A stretch of DNA of 63,776 nucleotides from Streptomyces caelestis (GTDB lineage: Bacteria; Actinomycetota; Actinomycetes; Streptomycetales; Streptomycetaceae). The stretch lies in the NCBI RefSeq assembly GCF_001279005.1, contig NZ_LGCN01000222.1:1-63776 (forward strand), written 5' to 3'. Each line of letters starts with the position of its first letter. Positions within the stretch are counted from its first letter, which is position 1. This document shows positions 26,671 through 32,490 of the stretch, in pieces. The position numbers and the translations under genes are program-made. The notes below the pieces were generated by a model. That model saw nothing but the letters and a program-made list of their open reading frames with translations, had not been told where the DNA came from and did not search any database.

Positions 26671-28760
26671 CCCGCCCCACCGCGCCCGGCGCGTCCCTGC
26701 GGGACCTGGCCCGCGCGCACGGCGTGAGCACCGAGTACGTCACCGACCGCGGTGACCGCGTCACCGTGGCCGCGGACACCCTGGTCGCGGTCCTGGCCGC
26801 GTGCGGCGTGGACGCGAGCACCCCGGACGCCGCCCGGCGGGCCCTGGCCGCCCGGCGCGCGGCGGACGCGGACAGGCTGCTTCCGCCCTGCGTGGTCGTC
26901 CGTGCCGGATCGGCCGCGGGGCTGCGGCTGCCGCCCGGCGCCGAGGCCCGCGTCGCCCTGGAGGGCGGTGGCGAGAGCGGTACCGAGGACCCGCTGCCGC
27001 CGGGCGCGCACGTCCTGCACGCCGTCGCGGGCCGGCGGCGGGCGTCCGCTCCGCTGCTGTCGGTGCCCGAGCGCATCCCCGTGCCCGAGCGGCGCGGCTG
27101 GGGCTTCCTGGTCCAGCTGTACTCGGTGCTCTCCCGCAGGTCCTGGGGCATGGGCGACCTGGCCGACCTCGCGGAGCTGGCCTCCTGGTCCGGCCGCGCG
27201 CTGGGCGCCGGCTTCGTCCAGCTGGGGCCGCTGCACGCGGTGGAACCGGGCCCGCTGCCCGACCCGTCGCCGTACCGGCCGAGTTCGCGGCGGTTCGCGG
27301 ACCCGATGCACGTCCGGGTGGAGGAGGTGCCGGAGTACCGGTACCTGGACCGGGAGGCCCGCCGCGCGGTGGACTCCTGCGCCGCCCGGGCGCGGGCCCT
27401 CAACGAGCGCGTGCTGAGCGGCGGGACGCTGATCGACCGGGAGGCGGTGCGCGCGCTCAAGTTCGAGGCGCTGCGCCATGTGTACCGGGTGCCGGCCCCG
27501 CCCGGCCGCCGTGCGGCTCTGGAGGCGTTCACCGCCCGCGAGGGCGGGGACCTGACGGACTTCGCCACCTGGTCCGCGCTGGCCGAGGCGCACGGCGGCG
27601 CCTGGCGGTCCTGGCCCGAGGGGCTGCGCGACCCGCGGTCGCCGCGGGTGGCCGAGGCGCGCGGGGAACTGGCGGAAGCCGTCGCGTTCCACCGCTGGCT
27701 GGCGTGGATCACCGACGAGCAGCTCGCCGCCGCGCAGCGCGCGGCGAAGGACGCGGGCATGGACATCGGCCTGGTGCACGACCTGGCGGTGGGCGTCGCC
27801 CCCGAGGGGGCCGACGCCTGGACGCTGCAGCACTGCCTGGCCGGCGGGATGAGCGTCGGGGCGCCACCGGACGACTTCAACCCGCTCGGTCAGGACTGGG
27901 GCCAGCCGCCCTGGCGGCCGGACGCGCTGGCCGCCGAGGGGTACCGGCCGCTGGCCGGGCTGCTGCGCGCCGGCATGCGGCACGCGGGGGCCCTGCGGGT
28001 CGACCACGTCATGGGGCTGTTCCGGCTGTGGTGGGTGCCCGAGGGCCGGCCCCCGTCCGAGGGGACCTACGTCCGCTACGACGCGGAGGCCATGCTCGGC
28101 GTGCTGCTCCTGGAGGCCCACCGGGCCGGGGTGGCGGTGATCGGCGAGGACCTCGGCACGGTGGAGCGCGGTGTCCGCGAGGAGCTGGCCGCGCGCGGCG
28201 TGCTCGGCACGTCGGTGCAGCGCTTCGAGTACCTGGGCGGTTCCGAGGGACGGCACGGTCCGCTGCCGCCGCGGCAGTGGCGCAGGAACTGCCTGGCCAC
28301 GCTGACCACACACGACCTGCCGACGACCGCCGCGTGGCTGAGCGGCGAACACGTCGACCTGCGGGCCCGGCTGGGACTGCTGACCCGCCCGGAACCGGAG
28401 GAGAAGGCGCAGGCGGCGGCCGAACGGGACGGCTGGCTGGCGGAACTGCGCCGGCAGGGCCTGCTGCCCGACGCCGACGGCGAGCTGGTCGCCCTGCACC
28501 GTTTCCTGACCCGCACCCCGTCCACCCTGCTCGGGGTCTGGCTGCCGGACGCCACCGGCGACCGCAGACCCCAGAACCTGCCCGGTACCGCCGACGTGCA
28601 CCCCAACTGGAGGCTGCCGGTGGCGGACGGGCACGGCCGGCCGGTGCCCTTGGAGGACCTGCCCGGCCATCCCCACGTACAGGCCGTCGCCCGCGTGTTC
28701 GCCGACGGTGAACCGCACGGAACGAAGACCGAGGAGAGAGATGTCAGGCCAGGCCCTTGA
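26667..28760 (+). CDS. malQ: 4-alpha-glucanotransferase (amylomaltase), GH77
   Basis: 697 residues from GTG at 26667 (GTGA overlap). GH77 features: GFLVQLYSVLSRRSWGMGDL, SPYRPSSRRFADP, the nucleophile region RVDHVMGLFRLWWVPEG, GEDLGTV with the acid Glu, and TTHDLPTTAAWL. A normal Streptomyces length. It shuffles maltodextrins and would supply maltose/maltotriose acceptors for acarviosyl transfer (AcbQ role). A housekeeping MalQ probably exists elsewhere; this one is part of the cluster operon. Confidence 0.92.
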   Translation: MTRPTAPGASLRDLARAHGVSTEYVTDRGDRVTVAADTLVAVLAACGVDASTPDAARRALAARRAADADRLLPPCVVVRAGSAAGLRLPPGAEARVALEGGGESGTEDPLPPGAHVLHAVAGRRRASAPLLSVPERIPVPERRGWGFLVQLYSVLSRRSWGMGDLADLAELASWSGRALGAGFVQLGPLHAVEPGPLPDPSPYRPSSRRFADPMHVRVEEVPEYRYLDREARRAVDSCAARARALNERVLSGGTLIDREAVRALKFEALRHVYRVPAPPGRRAALEAFTAREGGDLTDFATWSALAEAHGGAWRSWPEGLRDPRSPRVAEARGELAEAVAFHRWLAWITDEQLAAAQRAAKDAGMDIGLVHDLAVGVAPEGADAWTLQHCLAGGMSVGAPPDDFNPLGQDWGQPPWRPDALAAEGYRPLAGLLRAGMRHAGALRVDHVMGLFRLWWVPEGRPPSEGTYVRYDAEAMLGVLLLEAHRAGVAVIGEDLGTVERGVREELAARGVLGTSVQRFEYLGGSEGRHGPLPPRQWRRNCLATLTTHDLPTTAAWLSGEHVDLRARLGLLTRPEPEEKAQAAAERDGWLAELRRQGLLPDADGELVALHRFLTRTPSTLLGVWLPDATGDRRPQNLPGTADVHPNWRLPVADGHGRPVPLEDLPGHPHVQAVARVFADGEPHGTKTEERDVRPGP

Positions 28761-29907
28761 TCGGCTCGAGGGGGTCCGTGAGGACTCCGGAGGCTTCGAC
28801 CTGCTGGCGCCGGACGGCACGCGTTACCGTGTGGACGTCACCGACGGAGTGTTCGACCCCCACAACCCGCTCCTCGCGGGCTATGTGGCGGGACGGCGTG
28901 TGGTGGCCTTCGTCGGCCCCACGGTGGACCGTCTCTACGGCGACCGGCTGCGCGCCTACCTCGGCGCCCGGCTGGAGCCGGGCAGCTGGAGCGTCCACAC
29001 CATCGACAGCGGTGAACGGAACAAGACCCTCGCGTCGGCGGAGCGGGTGTGCGCCGTCGCCAAGGCGTCCGGCCTGGACCGGCACGGGGTGATGCTCGCC
29101 GTGGGCGGCGGGATCGTCGCGGACGTCGTGGGCTTCGCGGCCTCGATGTACGCCCGCGGCATCCGCTACGTCAAGGTCAACACCACCCTGGTCGGACAGG
29201 TGGACGTGGGCGTCGGGGTGAAGACCGGCGTCAACGCCCTGGACTCCAAGAACATGTTCGGCGCCTACCACCCCGCGCACGCCTCGCTCAACGATCCCGC
29301 CCTGCTGGCCACGCTGCCGGCCCGGGAGATCCGCTGCGGCCTCGCGGAGATCGTGAAGATGGCCGTGATCCTCGACTCCGACCTCTTCCGGGCGCTGGAG
29401 GAGCGCCCGGACGCCTTCCTGGGTTCCTCCGACGGCGCGCTGGAGACGTACGTGCTGCGCACCTCGATGCGGCTGATGATGGAGGAACTCTGCCCCAACC
29501 TCCGCGAGCACGACCTCGCCCGGCTCGTCGACTTCGGGCACACCTTCAGCCCGGTGATCGAGACGGCCGGCGGCCACCGCCTGGAACACGGCGAGGCGGT
29601 CGCCGTCGACATGGCCCTGTCGGCGCATGTGGCCCGGCTGCTGGGGCTCCTCGACGCGGAGAGCTGCGCGCGCGTGGTGACGCTGCTGCGCCGCATCGGC
29701 CTCCCCGTGTTCGATCCGGCCACCTGCACGCCGGAGCTGATGACGCGGGCCCTGCACGCCTCCTGGCAGCGACGGGGACGCAAACTGCACCTCGTCGTGC
29801 CGACCGGCATCGGCAAGGCGGACTTCGTGGAGCGGCTGGAGGACCTGCCCGCCGACGTGCTGCGGGCCGCCCTGGACGCGCTGGCGCGCGACGGGGGCAC
29901 GGAGTGA
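28741..29907 (+). CDS. acbC: 2-epi-5-epi-valiolone synthase (sugar phosphate cyclase, AcbC-like)
   Basis: 388 residues from ATG at 28741, with GAGGAG four bases upstream, overlapping malQ by 20 bases. Dehydroquinate-synthase superfamily: GGGIVADVVGFAASMYARG, VNTTLVGQVDVGVGVKTGVN, LAEIVKMAVI, and the metal His in DFGHTFSPVIE and HGEAVAVDM. The VGVKTGVN and FGHTFSP forms are those of 2-epi-5-epi-valiolone synthases, whereas dehydroquinate synthases have VGGKTGIN. It cyclises sedoheptulose 7-phosphate to the C7 cyclitol from which the valienamine part of acarbose-type inhibitors is made. This is the signature gene of the cluster. Confusion with a housekeeping aroB is unlikely given those motifs and the neighbours. 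Confidence 0.93.
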   Translation: MSGQALDRLEGVREDSGGFDLLAPDGTRYRVDVTDGVFDPHNPLLAGYVAGRRVVAFVGPTVDRLYGDRLRAYLGARLEPGSWSVHTIDSGERNKTLASAERVCAVAKASGLDRHGVMLAVGGGIVADVVGFAASMYARGIRYVKVNTTLVGQVDVGVGVKTGVNALDSKNMFGAYHPAHASLNDPALLATLPAREIRCGLAEIVKMAVILDSDLFRALEERPDAFLGSSDGALETYVLRTSMRLMMEELCPNLREHDLARLVDFGHTFSPVIETAGGHRLEHGEAVAVDMALSAHVARLLGLLDAESCARVVTLLRRIGLPVFDPATCTPELMTRALHASWQRRGRKLHLVVPTGIGKADFVERLEDLPADVLRAALDALARDGGTE

Positions 29908-30278
29908 CCGCCCGCGACGTGGTGAACCTCGACACGCTCCTGCGCGGCAAGGAGCACGACCACGGCGGGCTGGGCACGATCCTCGCGCACCGCCTGTTCG
30001 CCCGCGCCGAAGGCGGCGTGGGAGCGGAGTTCGTCGACATCGCCGTGCTGCCGCCCGGCACGTCCATAGGGCGCCACCGGCACGCCCGGGACCGTGAGAC
30101 GTACGTCGTGCTCAGCGGCAGCGGGCTGATGTACCGGGACGGAACCGAGTTCCGCGTCGGCGCCGGGGACGTCGTCGTCAACCGCCCGTACGGCGAGCAC
30201 GGCCTCGTCAACGACTCGGCCGCCGATCTGTGGCTTCTGGTCTTCGAGGAGGAGCTCCGTGACCATCCCGCGGTCTGA
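29904..30278 (+). CDS. Small metal-binding cupin protein, candidate cyclitol isomerase
   Basis: 124 residues from GTG at 29904 (GTGA overlap with the cyclase). A single conserved cupin-2 domain. Motif 1 is complete (G-x5-HRH-x4-E-x6-G in the stretch starting GTSIGRHRHARDRE), giving metal ligands His, His, Glu; the second motif is PYGEHGLVN with the fourth His. Much shorter than RmlC epimerases (about 180-200), so a rhamnose-type 3,5-epimerase is unlikely. Lying between the cyclase and the cyclitol kinase, it may carry out the isomerisation or epimerisation that AcbO performs in Actinoplanes. Function is inferred from position only. Confidence 0.8.
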   Translation: MTARDVVNLDTLLRGKEHDHGGLGTILAHRLFARAEGGVGAEFVDIAVLPPGTSIGRHRHARDRETYVVLSGSGLMYRDGTEFRVGAGDVVVNRPYGEHGLVNDSAADLWLLVFEEELRDHPAV

Positions 30279-31347
30279 CCGTCTCACCGCCGGTCCGGCG
30301 CACCGCGCGGACTCCTGGCGGCCCCACGACGTCTTCACCGTGCTCGACGTGGGGGGCACGACGCTGCGGACCGGGAGCTACGACCCGGTGACGGCGGCCG
30401 TCTCCCGCGTGCGCCGGGTGCCGGTCGAGGGCATGGCCCGTCATCCGGGGGACCCGGTGGCCGGTCTGCAGCGCCGCGTCGTGGACCAGATCGTCGACGA
30501 GGTCGGCCGGCACACCGCGGGGACGGCGCCGCGCGCCGTCGGCGTGGCCTTCGCCGGGCCGATCTCCGCCGGCGGCCTGGTGCTGGCCGCTCCCACGGTG
30601 TGGGGGCGGCGCGGTGACCCGCTGCCGCTGGGGCAGCTCCTGACGGAGCGGACCGGCGTGCCGGTCGTGGTGGTCAACGACCTGACCGCCGCCGCCTGGC
30701 GCTACGCGGCGACCGAGACCGAGCCGTTCTGTCTGATCACCGTCAGTTCCGGCATCGGCAACAAGGTCTTCCGGGGCGGGGAGGTGCTGCTGGACGCGGA
30801 CGGGCACGGGGGTGAACTCGGGCACTGGGTGTGCGATCCGTCCCCGGGGGCGCCGCTGTGCGACTGCGGTGCGCGCGGTCATCTCGGTGCCGTCGCCTCC
30901 GGGCGGGGGGTGCTCGCCGCGGTCCGCCGTGCGGCGGACGCCGACCCGGCCGGTTTCGCCCGGTCCCGGCTGGCCGCGCGCTGCGGCGGCCGCGTGCCCG
31001 GCATCGACAACCCGGCCGTCGCGGCCGCGGTGCGGGAGGGCGACGTGTTCACCACGCGGGTGCTGCGCGGCACCCTCACACATCTCGCGCAGGCGATCGG
31101 GGCCGTCTTCACCTCCGTCGGGGTGTGCCGGTACATCGTGATGGGCGGCTTCGCCCTGGCGGTCGGCGAACGCTACCGGGAGCTGCTGGTGGGCGAGTTG
31201 GTGAGACTGGGGTGCTTCGGCCTGGACGCGGACGCGGTCGACGCCATGGTGTCGCTCGGCGAACCGGACGACGACCACGGCCTGATCGGCGCCGGCAGAC
31301 TGCTGGCCGACCGGATGTCCCGGCCGTCCCCGGCGGGCGCCCGATGA
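30259..31347 (+). CDS. acbM: ROK-family kinase, cyclitol 7-kinase candidate (AcbM-like)
   Basis: 362 residues from GTG at 30259 with GAGGAGG upstream, overlapping the cupin by 20 bases. ROK motifs: LDVGGTTLRTG (phosphate binding), GVAFAGPIS, VVVNDLTAAAWRYA (catalytic Asp), GHGGELGHW and CDCGARGHLGA. The ROK zinc motif CxCGxxGCxE lacks its third Cys (His instead) and the Glu. AcbM in acarbose biosynthesis is a ROK-like kinase that phosphorylates 2-epi-5-epi-valiolone at O7; the same step is expected here, directly downstream of the cyclase. Confidence 0.85.
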   Translation: MTIPRSDRLTAGPAHRADSWRPHDVFTVLDVGGTTLRTGSYDPVTAAVSRVRRVPVEGMARHPGDPVAGLQRRVVDQIVDEVGRHTAGTAPRAVGVAFAGPISAGGLVLAAPTVWGRRGDPLPLGQLLTERTGVPVVVVNDLTAAAWRYAATETEPFCLITVSSGIGNKVFRGGEVLLDADGHGGELGHWVCDPSPGAPLCDCGARGHLGAVASGRGVLAAVRRAADADPAGFARSRLAARCGGRVPGIDNPAVAAAVREGDVFTTRVLRGTLTHLAQAIGAVFTSVGVCRYIVMGGFALAVGERYRELLVGELVRLGCFGLDADAVDAMVSLGEPDDDHGLIGAGRLLADRMSRPSPAGAR

Positions 31348-32267
31348 GCGCCGGGGGCACCCTCGTCGTCGGCAGCGGTTTCGTCGGCACGGGCATCGCG
31401 CGCCGGCTGGCGGCGGCCGGTGAGCCGGTCACCGTCACCTCGCGCCACCGCCCAAAGCGCCTTCCGGCCCTCCCGGGGATCCGGTGGCACGCCCTGGACG
31501 CCACCGATTCCGCGGCGTGCGGCCGGCTCGTGGCCCGGCTGAGCCCGCGGCGCATCGTCCTCGTGCACGGCCCGTCCGACGTCACGTGGTGCGAGGAGCA
31601 CCCGGACCCGGCCGTCGCGGCGCACACCGCCGCGGCGGCCCACTTCGCCGCGTCGGCCGGGGACGCGAGGCTGCTGATGATCTCCACCGACAACGTCTTC
31701 GACGGGTCCCGGCCCGACAACCCCGAGGACGCCCCGGTCTCCCCGGCCAACGCCTACGGCCGCGCGAAGCTGCGGGCGGAACGGACCGTGCTCGACGCGG
31801 CGGCGGACGCGGTGGTGCTGCGGGTCAGCCTGGTCTACGGGCACGAGCCCGCGGACGCCGGCAAATGGCTCAACTTCTTCGCCGCGTGCGCGCACCGGCT
31901 GCGGCGCGGCGAGCAGGTCAGGGTGCCGCGGGACCAGTGGACGACCCCGGTGCTGGTGGACGACGTCGCGGAGGTGACGGCGGCCCTGCTGGGCGCCGAC
32001 GCGCCCCTCCCGCCGGTCCTCCATCTGGGCGGGCCGGACCGCGTGAGCCGTGCCGCCTGGGCCTCGGTCGTCGCCGAGGCGCTGGGGGCGCCCGCGCACC
32101 TGGTCGTGCCGGTGCCGCGGGCGGCCACGCGGTACGCCTCCCGGCCGGAGAACGCGTGCCTGACCGGCTCCCTTCTCGCCCGGCTGCCGGCCACCGGGGC
32201 GATCACCGTCCGGGGCGTGCGGGAGGGCGCCCGGTACCTGGCCCCGGCGTTCACGGCGGCACGCTGA
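31344..32267 (+). CDS. RmlD-like NAD(P)-dependent reductase/epimerase
   Basis: 307 residues from ATG at 31344 (ATGA overlap). Extended short-chain dehydrogenase: nucleotide motif VVGSGFVGTGIARRL, STDNVFDGS, and PANAYGRAKLRAE with catalytic Tyr-x-x-x-Lys. Most like dTDP-4-keto-rhamnose reductases (RmlD), including LVDDVAEVTAALL. Last gene of the operon. In the acarbose pathway AcbL and AcbN do the cyclitol redox steps, and neither has an obvious homologue here, so this protein is the best candidate to replace one of them; action on a dTDP-keto sugar is the alternative. Confidence 0.82.
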   Translation: MSAGGTLVVGSGFVGTGIARRLAAAGEPVTVTSRHRPKRLPALPGIRWHALDATDSAACGRLVARLSPRRIVLVHGPSDVTWCEEHPDPAVAAHTAAAAHFAASAGDARLLMISTDNVFDGSRPDNPEDAPVSPANAYGRAKLRAERTVLDAAADAVVLRVSLVYGHEPADAGKWLNFFAACAHRLRRGEQVRVPRDQWTTPVLVDDVAEVTAALLGADAPLPPVLHLGGPDRVSRAAWASVVAEALGAPAHLVVPVPRAATRYASRPENACLTGSLLARLPATGAITVRGVREGARYLAPAFTAAR

Positions 32268-32354
32268 GCCCCGGTGGCCTTCCCCGCTCGTGGTCGGGGG
32301 CGGGGCGGTGCGCGCACCCTTTACGGGTCTGTCATGTACGAGTAACCTCCGGAT

Positions 32355-32380
32355 GACTGCAAGGTGTTGCTGCAAGTTTC
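32355..32380. promoter_or_regulatory. Operator-like element upstream of the CBM25 amylase
   Basis: GACTGCAAGG is followed by TTGCTGCAAG (32367-32376) and TTTC. The ten-base word is identical to one in the malE/malR intergenic region (10153-10162). It is 110 bases before the amylase start at 32491, in a position to repress or control that gene together with the mal operon. Confidence 0.55.
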
Positions 32381-32490
32381 CGAGATGCGGCGCATCACAG
32401 GCGCGGGCGCAGGAGACCTCGAGGCGCGTCAAGGTCTCCGGGGCGTCCGCACGGCAGCCGGCCCTCCCCCACCGCATCCTGGAGACGCGC

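Noticed and set aside
26471..28820. Minus-strand frames of 469 and 760 codons opposite the amylomaltase
   Set aside because: Shadows of the GH77 gene, without any domain pattern.
28741..29907. Housekeeping dehydroquinate synthase (aroB)
   Set aside because: VGVKTGVN and FGHTFSPVIE replace the aroB forms and no shikimate gene is near.
11544..32267. Reading rfbA, rfbB, the cupin and the RmlD-like gene as a rhamnose pathway
   Set aside because: The cupin is too short for RmlC, the genes lie in separate transcription units with a cyclitol synthase and an AcbV-type aminotransferase, and rfbA is the long antibiotic-cluster form. Not fully excluded for the RmlD-like gene.
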